DNA from: Tetrahymena thermophila SB210 | Lineage: Eukaryota > Ciliophora > Oligohymenophorea > Hymenostomatida > Tetrahymenidae | Direction of reading: 5' to 3' | NCBI RefSeq assembly: GCF_000189635.1 | Contig: NW_002476570.1 | Coordinates: forward strand, 372,001 to 436,000 | DNA length: 64,000 bases | In this document: positions 1-13,000 of the stretch, one piece after another | Layout: each line of letters starts with the position of its first letter | Position numbering within the stretch: position 1 is the stretch's first letter | Notes under the pieces: model-generated | Database searches by the model: none | The model's input: the letters and a program-made list of their open reading frames with translations, nothing else | Told to the model about the DNA's origin: nothing | Program-made: the position numbers and the translations under genes

Positions 1-3000
1 TAATAAATATTCAAAATATAATTCTAATTTTTTTTCATTTTTGATTTTGTTTTACTAATTTTAAAAATAAAATAACAAAAAATGATAATGGAGATAATTT
101 AAATTTTTTAAATTATGTTTACTTTTTTCAAAACATTTTAAACTTAAATTATAAAAAATAAAATAAAATGAATAAAAAATTACTGTTTGATATTGTAAGA
201 CCAAGACCACATCCTTAACTGTTCAAAGATTAATTTTCTCCTAAATCAATTTTATTGAAGATTGTAAATATTTTTTGTATATCTTCAGGAGATATTCCTA
301 TTCCTTGGTCTTCAACAGATATTTCTACTATATTATTTTGGTTATTTTTAAGGTCTTCTTCTGCTAGAAAATCTGATTAAGATTAGCTTGAAATCTAGTT
401 GGTGCTATCTTTGTAGTTTATTAAAGTTGCAGAGACTATAATTTAGCCCTAAGATGTAAATTTCATAGCGTTTGAAAGAAAATTTAGGACAACTTACCTT
501 ATCCTGTTAGGATCTGAATTTATAATTTTAGGGCATTTTTCATCATACTTTAGTACGAGCTCTACATTACTTTCATTTTATTTGCCCTAAATTCCAACCA
601 ATGAAACACAAGAAGAAAGAAGCTCTTCTAAATCAAATTTTATAAAAGAAAATTTGAATTTTCCACTATCTATTTACACAAAATCTAAAATATCATTGAT
701 AAGATTTAGTAGCAGTTTATTTGAATTCAATGCAGGATCAATATATGTTTATATGTAATCTGACATCTTTTCTAATAATTTTAAACTGACCTATCCTTCC
801 TCGGCTTTCTAATTTTAGCTTACTAGCTAATTAGATTAAGACTATGATTTGTTTTAAGCTTGTAGCTTATTTCTGATTTTGTCTTTTATTGATAATATAT
901 TTTCTGGTTGTTTCTAATCAGCTTACATATCTTCTTTCATTATATTTTTTACTTATTGCAACATGGAAATAGAGCAATTCAAAGGAGTTCTCAGCTCATG
1001 TGAAAGCGAGGCAAACATTTTCATTCTGTATTTGCTCATATCTTCCAATTTTTTCTCATACATTTCCTACCAAAGTGGGTCAACTAAAACAAGGGCTAGT
1101 TACTCAACAAATCCATTAGTAACTATTTCGCACATTACCATACTTAATACTAAAGTACTATTTTTGTATTCAACCTCTACCTTAATCTACCAAAAATATA
1201 AAATAAAATAAATAAAAATTAATAAAAAAAATATTTTATTGTTATAAAAGCCGTAGAGTTAAAATCTATTTTTGAGAAAATTTAAAATTTAATGTCAAAA
1301 ATACAAAAATATATTTAGGAATTAGTATATTTTAATTCATTCATAAGAGGATTTAATTGATAGTAATTTATGGGTCAAGTAAGGGAAAAAAAATTTGAAC
1401 CAGTAACTAGATTTTTATTTATTTATTTAGAAAAAGATAATATAAATTTTGAAAGAAAAATAACTAATTGTAAAGTGCTAAACCATAATTTGAAAGATTA
1501 AATAGTAATTAATTATTTATTGAATTAATAAATCTTGCAAAATAAGTAAGTAAGTATCCTTAAATTTTGATTTGGATTTTTGAGGTTTCCTTTTTTTTTA
1601 ATCAAATTTTTTCTTCTTCTAATCTGATGTGTTTTTTTTTGTACTTTACATCCGTATTTAAAAATTTTAGTAGTATAGAAAAGTATTATTGTCAATTAAA
1701 TAGTTAATTAGATTTTTATCGAATGAATGTATAGATACCATTAATCTATCTATCTATTAAAAACAAAAAATATGTAAGAAATAAATTACCATGTCGTCAA
1801 TGTACTAGAAATAACCAATATACTGCTGCTAGTTTTTCATTTAAGAAACAAAACTTCCCTACCTCGAAGGAGACGCTTTTCTACTTTGCTGAGGTGCCAT
1901 ATATGTTTGCTAACTAGTTATATCTGAATTTCTCTTTTTTAATTAAAAAGTTTTTGCTGTTTTGGTATCCTAGTCTTGCTAGGTAATTTTTAGATTTTCG
2001 AATATTGATGATAATATATCTCGTACATTAATGTCTTTTCTTATTATTTCAGATTTTTTAAACTTTTTGGAGCGTTATTGACGGACTAGATTTTCTCCAC
2101 CTAAATCTTAGTTATTACCGTTTGCATTTATCAAATTATTCATACCTAATGAATCAGCTCCATTTTCTCTAAAAAGAGCCTAGCTGTGGACGCAATTTGG
2201 TTAGCATGTTGCTAAAGGACATTGCTAAATATAATTTGTCAAAGAAACAGCATCTGAATATTCATTATTCTGTAAATAATTTTTTGTGTGATGATGTTAG
2301 CCATTTGCACTATGCTAAATATGGTGAGTAATTCTATTATTTTCAAAAAAATCATCTATCGGGCTATTCATAGGCATATTTGGCATGGTTTGTTCGAATG
2401 GTGATTGACGAAAATTATTCATTTAATGCATACTTTACTTACGCATATCACTTCCTCCTTAGTAAGTGTTAAAATTTAAATTCATTGGAGTTGCCCCGTT
2501 TGTTGATAAATTTTTTGTGTTAGATGTTCCCATCTAACTGTAGATGAAGTTATTGTTGACTCCACTATTTGAGTTCAAGTTGATTACAGCAGGACTTTCG
2601 TCTTTTGAAAAAGAATTTTTGTGGTTTCGATTAAATATTGAAGGCTTCGTAGTTGAGGATTTTCTTTTAACATCGAATGTTTCAGATGATGTTTTTCTAT
2701 TTGGAAAGCTTTATTGAGGATTAGGGTTTATCTACCCGTTTCCATGATTTTAATTATTCAATTTATTTGGATTTATATTATTTATATCGAGAGGATTCTG
2801 CTATTAGGCATTAGAGTTGTTTTAGATTGACTAATTATACTAACTTTGATTACTGCTCATAGCAATGTTATTATTATTGTTGTTGTTTATAAGGGAATTG
2901 TAAGATTTAAATACTGATTAAGAAGTTTGTCTTGGCTAAGTAATAGCTTGGTTTAAGGAAAGAATTTTAGAAAATTGAGATGCACTCATGTTATTTGTAT

Positions 3001-5615
3001 TCATAGCGATTTTTTGAGAAGTTGCATCTGAATCTTTTGATTTGGTCGCTAAATTTAAAAGAATATTTACAATTTAATTTTTTGAGCATTATAGAATTTT
3101 AGAGAGAGTTTTATTCGCATATACTAATTAATTTGAGCTATTTATTAAGGCTACTCCTTCCGGAATAAGATTAAGTATATCTTGATACATTTTTTTTATA
3201 TTATTGCTTTTAAGCCTTTCTAACTCAGGCGAAATTGGATTATTGTCGTTCAAAAGAGTAGCCTCTTCTCCATTATTATAAATTAAAGGTTTTTATTTTT
3301 ATTTATTTATTTTAAGATTTTTGTTTTTTGTTCTTTTGCTGATCAACTTGCTAAGAAATTTAGATGTTTTTGATTCATTTTCTAAGGCATCTTCAGCGTA
3401 TCCGAGATTACAATATGATGTTATGCCAACATTTTGAAGGATTTTCTCCTAAGACAATGTTGAATATCCTAATGGGTGAAATAGGAATGGAGAAATAGCT
3501 AAAAGTCTCATATTGTAAATCTAGTAAAGTAATGATATAGCAAATACACAATCAAAAAGTACACTTTAAATAATGTTTTTGGAAGATTTAGAATTGCTAG
3601 AGTAATTCTAGTTTATATCACCTAAATATGTATACAAATTCAAGCGAATAATTGCGAAAGAAAAGAGTACAAAAGATATTAAAATTGTTAATTTCTAAGA
3701 AAATCTAGTAACTGAGAGTTTATAAATAATAATTAATTAGTTGTAAATAAAGAAGACAAATATCATTTGGTTCAGATCTCTTAACTATTTTATTGATTCA
3801 ACCAGAATAACAAATGAAAATATGAACAACCATATTATACCATTCATGTAGCATCTTTCGTCTTATAAATTATCAGAATTTTATCCTGGAGAAGAATCAG
3901 ATGATGGAGGTAAATACGAATTGCTATTTTTACCTTGTTTACCTTAATTTACGGCTTATAAATTAGCTTATTTATCTTAATTCTTTTGCAAATTATATTG
4001 ATTTATTATTTATGTTTAATTTAATTTGAGCAGACCTTTGTTTGTTTTTAATGGAGAAAAACTTATTTGGGTTTACTAATTTTATTGTTTTGTGTTTTGT
4101 TAGGTTTAGTTGTTTTTTATGTCTGCCTGATTATTTAAGTTTTCAGCATTATTGTTTTGATAAACATTTTCAGTTATATCACCCTTATTATCTCTGCTGC
4201 TAAATATAATTTTAGTGTTCATAGAATTTGAAGAAGATCTCATTTGAACACTATTTTTTAATCCCAAAAATATAAGCATCAATCCAAATAATCCAATAAG
4301 TATTATAAAACTAGATATTAAGTACAGTCCTAACTCACTTTAATCATCTTTTTAATCTATAAAATTGCTCTTTAAAATTAAATAAATGCCATATATGACT
4401 AATACTACAAAATTTATTGAAACTTCCCTTTTCATAATGCTCTTATGAAGATTAGAAAAAACATAAGACGTGCATTTAGCAGGAGAAGTAATAGACCTGT
4501 TATTTGTAAGTATTGTTTACAGTTTTTATGGTCTAATCTTGTGAATTCCTTAAACTTATTCTCCTATCTACACATTTTTACGTATACTCTCTAATTAACC
4601 CTTTAATTCCTCTGTATTGTAATATGAAGTTGAAGACTTAACCTCTTCATTCGGTTTATATGCTTTTTAATTTTACTAAAACATTATTCCATCTATAATT
4701 TACTATTTTGAAGAATTCCCACCTTAATTATATTATAAATTATTACTACTCAAGTTTTTATTTTATTATACTTCTTGATAATAACAAGAATCAGAATCAT
4801 CCATATTTTTCTGCATTAAGTCCTTTTTTTTCTTTCTCCTTGCAGTTTCGGAGTCTAAATTTTCTTCAATATTAATATTATCTTGGTGAACACTTTTGTA
4901 ATCATTTAGAGTTGGAGGATTATTTAATTTACATTAAGATTAATAATGTAATTACTCTTGATGTTAGTCAATGTTTACCGAAATAGGTCTTACTGATTGC
5001 TATTCTTCTGCGTTATTTTGCTAAAAAACAACAGAATTATTACAGCTATGTAACATGATATCTTAATTATTAAGCAACCCAAGTTGTACTTTGCTTAATT
5101 ACTGATTATTACTCAGAGAGAACTCCTATTAATTACTCGGATTTGCTTAAAATGCTGATTAATTATTTAATGATTTATGTATAAAATTATAATTGGAATT
5201 CTGAGCACCAGAAGATAAATTTTGATGGTTTTAAGGATTATTATCAACCTTAGAATACTATTCAACATCTTCTGCGTTCATCTAATCATTTATTGAAAAA
5301 ATATTTTTATCCTCCTCTTCCCCTTCTTCATCATCATCACTATTATTGAAGAAATCATTCAGGACTTATTTACTCTAATTATAATGAGAAATAACCTACC
5401 TTTTCATCTTCTTTTAATCCTAATTAATCAAATATTCTGAAATTAATTTTCACAATACTACTTTCCTACTTAGATCGAATAATCATAGATTCTTTTATAT
5501 TTTCAATTTTTTTTTTTGAGTGATTCCGCAAATAATTCGATAAAGTCAAACATTGCATGTATGCATCTTAATAATCATCTTGTAACTATTTATCACCATG
5601 AAACTCTTGATCCAT
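1..5615 (-). CDS. Membrane PAS-domain sensor histidine kinase (3' end off the window)
   Basis: Two-component sensor kinase: it should autophosphorylate on His and pass the phosphate to a receiver. Read with TAA/TAG = Gln from the ATG at 5615; exons 5615-5400, 5374-1790, 1186-184, then an intron opening at 183 that leaves the window. Exon phases agree (0, 0, 1). Order: acidic Q/N-rich region (residues 1-385); two hydrophobic segments (about 391-440); a second N/Q-rich stretch; four hydrophobic segments (about 575-720); a PAS domain (about 800-850, core IPEGVALIN and YANKTL); a long N/Q/S/H-rich linker; HisKA with H-box SLSHELRTPL (about 1310-1330) followed by LLLNLINDILDF; HATPase with N-box DPNRIRQVVLNFLSNAMKF, G1 box DQGIGIS and G2 box GLGLTIS. 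The kinase core is intact as far as seen. Any C-terminal receiver domain would lie off the window. The first intron is only 25 nt (see findings). Domain identity is certain; ligand and partner are unknown. Confidence 0.9.
1187..1789 (-). other. Intron of the histidine kinase gene (603 nt)
   Basis: Donor ATG|GTAATT and acceptor TTGGTAG|ATTAAG, phase 0 on both sides. The interior is AT-rich with TCTA repeats near 1740-1757. I see no convincing internal exon, but a short one cannot be excluded. Confidence 0.65.
5375..5399 (-). other. Putative 25-nt intron (or frameshift) in the histidine kinase gene
   Basis: Exon 1 (frame of MDQEF...) and exon 2 (frame of NDFFNNSDDDE...) are offset by one base. 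A GT...AG segment of 25 nt between them restores the frame at phase 0. It is much shorter than the other introns in this window (52-603 nt), so a one-base sequencing error or a real frameshift is the alternative. Confidence 0.5.
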
Positions 5616-7201
5616 TAAACTACTTAAAAAAGCACTAATATAAAATTAACAAAAACAATACTCTATGTCTAAAAAAAATGTATGCTTAAACTATAAAACT
5701 CAAATAAAAATAATTTAGAATTCATTCTCGAATGATTAGCTAAAAGTAAATCAAAGTGTACTCATTAATATTCATATCAAATATTTAAAAAGTTAACAAA
5801 TTTTATTTGAAATTGGGTATTTGAGAAAAGATTGATATAATTAGGATTGATTGTAACTAAGTAAAGCAAATATAGACAGCAACTAATTTGCTAAAAGCTA
5901 AAAAGCACAAATAATCTGTATTTATTACTGAAATAAAAGTACTCCGAAGATAGTAACTAAAATGAATTAATTAAAACTAGAGTATAATTTAATGGAAATA
6001 ATTTTATCGAAATTAAGGAAATCTTTTTTAAAAATATATTAAAGTAAATGGCATAATTTTGTTGAAAATTAAAAATTTTATTTTAGAAATACAAAAAATA
6101 ATTTTGATAAAAGAGAAAAAGTAAATATGTTTTTTGAGAAATTATAGTTTTTTGTTGTTTTACTACCATTAAGTTTAAATTTAAAAGGCACCTTTGAGCT
6201 TTTATAAATTATTTATTGCTGTTCAGTACAAAGAGCTAAAAACGAGTGGCGTGTAGCTTGAATTAGTAACAAATAAAATTTAATTTTAATATTCATTTTT
6301 TTCTTAAATGAATAAGAGTAAGTTAAATATTTGCATTTATATTATCTAATAATAAATCATAAGAATACAGGGTAAAAAAAAATTAATTAATATTTATAAG
6401 CAATTCATATTTTAATTATGCGATAAAATAGAATTGAAAAGAAAAATGCTTAACTTAATTTTAGTAAATTAAATAAAAACATGTATTAATAGGTTAAATA
6501 AATTTATCTTTTAATATTTGAAAAAGTTAAATATCTTTGAATAAGAAATACGTTTACTAAACTCAAATAACTTTTACATTAAATTTTAACTCTCATTAAG
6601 TAAGAAGAATTACTAATCTATCTATCTATCACTATATCTATCTATTAGAATCTATTAACTCTTAATTACTATTCTCAGCCATAGGTTTTTGATTTAAGAC
6701 AAACACTAAAAATTAATTAGATACTATTTTTGATTTCTCATAAAAATTGCTTAATAATTTAAAACGTCACTCAATTAATTGATCTGTGTTTTAACTGGTA
6801 AATATACTAAATCCTAAAATCACAAATATTTAGTTAAAGAATTTAATGAACTAATTAAAGTATTATATTTTGCATTCATAAAAAGAATAAGCTGCTTGGT
6901 TGTTTGATTTTTTTGTAAAGTAATGAAACAAAAAATGAATCCTTCTTATTTAAATTTTTACTTAAAAGAAAATACATATTGAATAAATATTGCTTTTTGA
7001 CTTGATAAAAATAAACATGAAGTATATATTTCTACTTTCAATTTAAATTCTCTAATATTATCAATACCTAATTACTTAAATTTTGTTGTTTTTAAAAATT
7101 ATTCTATAGTTCTTGCTTCTTCTTACAAAAAATTATATAAATTTATTAATTATTTAGTTTAATATTTTGTCAATAAATCAAATCTTAGACTTTGATAAAT
7201 G
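5616..7201. other. Intergenic spacer, AT-rich
   Basis: No open frame with coding character on either strand. It holds a TCTA/TATC microsatellite at about 6617-6645 and a slightly GC-richer patch near 6185-6260 (GGCACCTTTGAGC...GAGTGGCGTG) that I cannot assign. It must include the 5' region of the kinase and the 3' end of the coiled-coil gene. Confidence 0.6.
6617..6645. repeat. TCTA/TATC microsatellite
   Basis: Interrupted run of TCTA units visible directly in the sequence. Similar short tetranucleotide runs occur near 1740, 39967 and 46037. Confidence 0.8.
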
Positions 7202-9526
7202 TCAATTTTGTGGTGGTTATTAATTAGAATTTATTGTGTTTTTAATTTTGTATGTCATAGATAAGGTTTTTGGATTGCTAATTTGTTTATTATTATTAGC
7301 TGGAGTTGTTTAATTAGAAACTGGTCTCGTTAGCAATCCAGATAAATGTAAATGCTTTTTCTTAGGTTATTAATATGAAGCCTAAGGTTGAGAAGGCTAA
7401 CTTTGGTAATTATTTTAAATTACAACAGGTGGAGAAGGAACTCTTTAAGTGGGATTTTCGCTTTTTTATACTCCAGAAGATTTCATAAAAAGTAATTAAG
7501 TTGATTTTGATGTGATCAAAGCTGTTGTTGGTCTTTTACTTTATAAATTAGGCTATATATACGAAGATTAGGAAAGCTATGAGTTAGCAAGGACTGGATG
7601 AGCTGATGAGATGACTCTTTAGTTTTACACTTATGAGGATTGAGTAATTAAATTATTGGTTTAAACTGTATTGAGGTTTTAAAGATTATACTATTACGAT
7701 TTAATTGTGCTCTAAGGTAATATATTTCCGTTCTATTATTAAATTACTAGACTAGAATCAATTTAATTTAATGTGCCTCCGTTTTGCAAACTATTACCAA
7801 GTGTCTTATTATGCTTTTTACGCATTGATTAAACTGAAAAGTTCCGGGAAATATGAGTCTAAGAATGTATGTTGTTATAAGTAGCAATCCTCTCTTTCAA
7901 ATTTTGTTCTACCTTTTCCTCTAAAGCTCGTATTCTATCATCTTTTTATTTCATAACTTTCATAGATTTAAGTCTCTCTTTACGAGAGCGTTGGACATCT
8001 CTTCTCAATATCTCATTTTGATATTCCATAATTGCCATTGTTTTCTTTAAAGAGAGAACTTATTCCTTCATGTTCTCTGTTTGAGCTTACATTTCTTTTT
8101 TGTCTCTATATAACTATTCATTAGAAGAATTATTTTCATTTATTTATTGTATTCTTCGCTCATACTTTTCCATCATACATGCCAATTTCATATTATAAAA
8201 CGCTCTTATCAATTTGAAACTGCTAAGTAACTTATAGACCTCTTTATTTTAAAACTCAATTCTTTCATAAACATCAACAGGTAAGGTATCAATAGGATTG
8301 AATTCGAACATCTAATTTTGCAATGCACTCATTTATAAATTGATATTTTGCTATGTTAAGGTCTGCACATTTTACTAAGAATTAGGGTGCTAGTTTATCA
8401 TATTAACATTACTTTACAAATTTAAAATCTCCTCCTCATGATGTCCTACGCTCTCTTCAGTATGATTAGTCCTCATCATTCTTTAAGAAGTAACTATTTA
8501 TTGCTATTACTGTAAAAATTGCTGCTATAATTAAACCTACTACTAATGAGCATTTTGTTTCTTTTTGTGCTCTTCTTCTCTTCTTTCATCCCAAGTAGAA
8601 TTCCAAATAGCATCTATTGCATGCAAAGCTTAATTCGAACCTATTCATTTAATATTAAATAACTTTAAATTGTAATAAATCTTAAAAGCAAAATGCAATT
8701 TTATTTTAAATTATTTTTTTAATCTTTACTAAATGATTCAATTTAATTAAATTATAAGCATAATTTTATTTTGTTTTCAAACCAAATTATATTTTAAAAC
8801 TACTAATGGCAAAATTACAACTAAAATGATCAAACAATTTAATCATTAAAAAAATAAAAATTAAATACCTCCATGGTCTTCTAGGGCTTTATTAATCGCT
8901 TCTTTTAGCATCTTATAATTGTTTTCTTTGATTCCTTCAACCATATTGAAGACTTCTAATTTTTATCCTTAGCGAAAATCATAGAATCTGCTAAGAATAT
9001 TTTCGTTTACTTGTTCATTTTCACGAAGCTGATCTAAGAAATTTTTTTAAATTTCTTTAAAAATTCTAACTTTATCAATTTATCTTTGATCAGCTGTGTA
9101 ATTAGCCTTTTTCTATAAGTGTTATATTTCGTAAATAAGATCATTGCTTCGAGATGCTACTTATGATTCCACAATATTTTGCATGTTTTTTTCTAAAAAT
9201 TCTATTTTCTTTTAAAGAAGCTTATTCCATTTCTTTTAGAATTACACATCCTTCTCCAAAATGTCGCATTTCTACTCCATGTTATGAATTGATTTACTAT
9301 ATTTTTCTTCAACTAGATCAATTAAATCTAAATTTATTCCATGCAAATGTTTCTATAAATCTTCTTTAGATATGACTAAGGCTTCATTTTTATTTAGTGT
9401 TTTTATTTCAGTTGAATCAAAATAAACTTTAGTTGTAAAATTAGATAAAATAGATAATATATCAAGAACTTATAAACTTCCTGTTGAAAAAGCTTTATTT
9501 ATTTAAAGAGGATCATAAACAATCAT
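7202..9526 (-). CDS. 698-aa coiled-coil protein, Q/N-rich tail, function unknown
   Basis: Two exons, 9526-8869 and 8640-7202, with a 228-nt intron (donor GGAG|GTATTT, acceptor AATAG|GTTCG, phase 1); total 2097 nt ending in TGA. An in-frame TGA lies upstream of the chosen ATG. Residues 60-220 are Lys/Glu/Leu-rich heptad-like helix. The middle (about 230-310) is Gln-rich, including a run of QQQ. Residues 360-480 form a second long coiled coil with a strongly basic stretch (EILRRDVQRSRKERLKSMK). The last 200 residues are low-complexity Ser/Asn/Gln with QQP repeats. The basic-plus-heptad stretch recalls bZIP factors, but no Asn/Arg signature of a bZIP basic region is present, so I do not call it one. 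A cytoskeletal or scaffold role would be only a guess from composition. Confidence 0.85.
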
Positions 9527-10028
9527 AGATTTAGACTAAGTATTTGACTCCTATTCAATTATATAATAAATTAGATTGAGAGTTAAACTTAAAAATCAGA
9601 AGAATAAATAAATAAATATAATTAATTCAAAATATTTTTTGAATAAATATATTTACCTTTTTTCTAGCCTTATTTATCCATTTCGACATTACAAGATTTT
9701 CTTCATAGTAGAATTAAATTGCTTCCTGATACATAAGAGTTTATACCTAGAAAGAGTTAAGGCAAATATCAAGTATTATCTTTTAATTTTAAATATAAAA
9801 ATGAATTTAATTAAGGTATTTTCTTCATTAAAATCAATTCAAACATATTTTTTCAATAAATTTTATTTATTTAAACTAAAATTTAAATTAAATTATTTAT
9901 ATTATTTTTTTAAAATTTTCTAATTCAAATTATTTAATTAGTTCATAAATTTTAAAATTTTACATTTGAGATAAAATAATTAAATAACTTTTTTTTTTTT
10001 GTTATTTTTTTTAAATTTAGTTAACTAT
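9527..10028. other. Intergenic spacer
   Basis: Very AT-rich with a poly(T) tract near 9990. The only open frame on the plus strand (9639-9923) is Lys/Phe/Leu/Tyr noise without start context or homology signals. I see nothing else in it. Confidence 0.6.
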
Positions 10029-13000
10029 TCAATAAATTGTTACATTTTCTTCTGGAGGTGGCTACTGATCCTATTCATCACTCGAACTAGCATTTTTTTT
10101 ATCAATCTGCTGTTTCACATTTAAGCTTGACTGTAAACCATTCTTTTCCAGAGAGATTTTAATTTTATCTTTGATTAGCTTTGAAATTTATTTGAGAGGA
10201 TCTTTATTCCCTGGAATAATTTCAAAAGGAAGAATATTCATCTTTCTGCATAAGTATATTTCTCTCAGAATATACTGGCGTACTTATAGATTAACTATTT
10301 TCGTGCACATACGCTCAAATTTAAATGGATCATCTTACTCAAACACAAAGTTACTTCTAAGGAAATTATTAATTATGAAATCCATGGAATTCTTAGTGAC
10401 TGAAAGCTCAGTCACTCTGGATTGAGGCATACCTTTTTTTAAAAATAGGTTTCTTTAAAAAATATTTTGTATTGAATAGTCTTACCTATCAAACCCTTTT
10501 CTAGTATAGATCCAAACCTCAAGAATTAGTTGAAAAAGTATCTATTAGGATTTAAAATAGCTATAGTTGAGTGAAGACTTTCTTCAATTTTTGGACGAGA
10601 ATCCCAAAAAATGACACGTACCAAATTCATAAAATCAGAGCTACTATCATACACTTTTAAATCAGGTGATTAGGTAAAATCTGCTGAATCGTCATCAATA
10701 TCAATATTTTTTGCAAGCAATATCTTTCCATCTTCATATCTTGCTAAATGCTAAATTTAAGGGAAATTAAGATCAACTATTAGTGAACGAAGTCTAAACA
10801 TAAATTCATAATCTTCTTTTTCTCTAGATATATTAAGCTGCTAAATTAGAAGCAAGAGACAAGATAAGAAATGTCTGTTTGATACTTTTTCTAAATAGCT
10901 CATGATAGCATCATTACTATCTGCTATCTTTGGATTATTTCTAATAGTCTAAATATTTTTTTCCATTCTTTCTAAAAGAGATTTTAGGTTTTCAATGTCT
11001 CTCCTTAATCGAAGCTCATTCCTTTTAAATATAGGAATTGCTTTTTTGTTTACCATAGCTAAGTCTTTTAATGTCTTAATGGTAGATACAGATTTTTACT
11101 ACTACTCATTTTCTTCACCACCACCTGTCTCAATCTTACACTTTTCATAACCTAGCTGTCCATTAATGAAATATAACATATCCATAGTATTGGCTTCCAG
11201 TGAGCATTCAAAAGTGCAGAAAGATAATATATTCAAAAGATTACCTAGAATCTTCCATAAAACAAATAATTAAGTCTTTCTCAAATATAAAAGGTGTTAA
11301 TGCTGCAAAAACTCTCTCTTTCTATAACCTTTCAAGGTAGTGCTTCCCTTTTTAATTTTAATGAAATTATTTTAATAAAAAAATTTGTATCAACTGGTTA
11401 GTAAAAAGCTACTTTGTTGACTTAGATGTTCTTGTTTGGTAAAAGCATACAAATGTCTTTTTCTAACTTCTATTCTTATGCTTTTAGCCAATCTTTACCA
11501 CCTGAAGTTTGAGATTTTTCCCATTTTGAGTCTTCATCTGCAAAATATTCATCATCATCTGATAGCTCTGGTAACTTAAAATGATTAAAAATATTTTATT
11601 TTTATAGGAGCTAATAATTTTTTTACTTTATTTAGACCATATCTTTCCATAACTTATTCAAAATCTTCATGAGTCATATTACTTATTTGCTCTACTGATG
11701 GCATATTGAAAATTTTTACAGCACATCCTAATTAAGAAATTTGACATTAATTAAAATTTAAAAATTATGGAGTGATAATTACCAAGAGTATCAAAGAATA
11801 CTTCGCCCTTAGAATCTATTTCTTCTTCAAGTTAAGCATTAGTTCTTGCATCAAGAAGTGAATCCTTAACTGGATTTATGTTTAATACGATCTCTTTTAC
11901 AGGTGTTAGAGGAACAAAATTAAAAATTGGGGTTTCGAATGGCAGTTTTTTTGAAAATTTTTCGATAGCATTTCTTTACAAAAGTGTTTAAATTTTCATA
12001 GCTTCAAACTAAACTTCTCTCTTTACTCGTTTACAGAATACTTATATAGATAAAATCTTACCAGTTCCTTTTTAAATTAAATTAAATTAAATTCAAATTA
12101 CTTCATTGTTTTTTTAAGATTAAAATATAATTTTATAGATCTATTTAAATTAATTTAAATTTTTCATACCCTCTTCCTGAGTTGTTGTAGTTTTGGGCTT
12201 TGATAACTCTTAGTTACGAACAAAAGTAATAGTTTCATTGGCAATAGCTTTCTTTTTATCAAAGACGTTTTTAAAAAAGTCAGGTGCAGACTACTTGATC
12301 TTCTTAAAGAACTCCTTAGGCATATCATTCAATACAGATTGAAAGTAAATATTGTTGCTTATCACAAAATTTTAGGTAAGTTAGCTGCACAAAATTAGTG
12401 ATTCTAAATATTATGTTAGTTATACCAAGCTTTATTGTTTTGTTATTGGTACCACCCAGTTGTCTAAGACTAGTATATCTTTTGCAATTTTAATAGCATC
12501 TAAATCTAAAAGAAGCTTCAAATAATTCTTTCTTTATGCATCTAAAGTTGTGGTCGCTAAACCAGCTATATCAATAGAATTTTCAAATTTTTCTTTGAAA
12601 TCTTCGCTTACTCTAGAAACTTGCAAACGATAAGTTTCCAACAGGCTTGATAATCCAAACAAAAAGTTATTAAATTTCTTTCTAACTTTCATGAATTCTA
12701 GCATGCTGAAAGCATCGAAAGAAAGTTTGTCTCTTTCTGCTTTAGAAAGTCTTTCATCAATATAAGTTTAAACTTTATTTATAATTAAATCAAAATTCTC
12801 AGGTTAATCTAGAGTTTCATCTTTTTCTATAAAGCGAAAATCGATAAAGTCCAAATAAAGGTTAGATCCATCACTATCAAACACTACTTTTTTAGTAAGA
12901 TCTAGCAACTCTTTAAAGTAAGCGTTTTCACATTTCAGTATTTCACTGACATTCATAGTTGGTTCAGTCTATGATGAAGTAATTAATTTGGAAAATTATT

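Noticed and set aside
963..1211. 82-aa plus-strand ORF
   Set aside because: Antisense shadow of the HisKA exon of the histidine kinase, which carries the H-box on the other strand.
7174..7730. Plus-strand frame with three in-frame TGA codons that looked like a selenoprotein or a decayed membrane protein
   Set aside because: The minus strand of the same stretch is continuously open and joins, with correct phase, the coiled-coil gene ending at 7202. The plus-strand reading is antisense to its Q/N-rich C-terminus.
7870..8060. Basic plus heptad region of the 698-aa protein as a bZIP transcription factor
   Set aside because: The basic stretch lacks the conserved Asn and Arg positions of bZIP DNA contacts and sits in a longer coiled coil; composition alone does not support the call.
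9154..10425. Plus-strand ORFs at 9154, 9639 and 10171
   Set aside because: The first and last are antisense to well-supported minus-strand exons. The middle one lies in an AT-rich spacer and is low-complexity Lys/Phe/Leu/Tyr.
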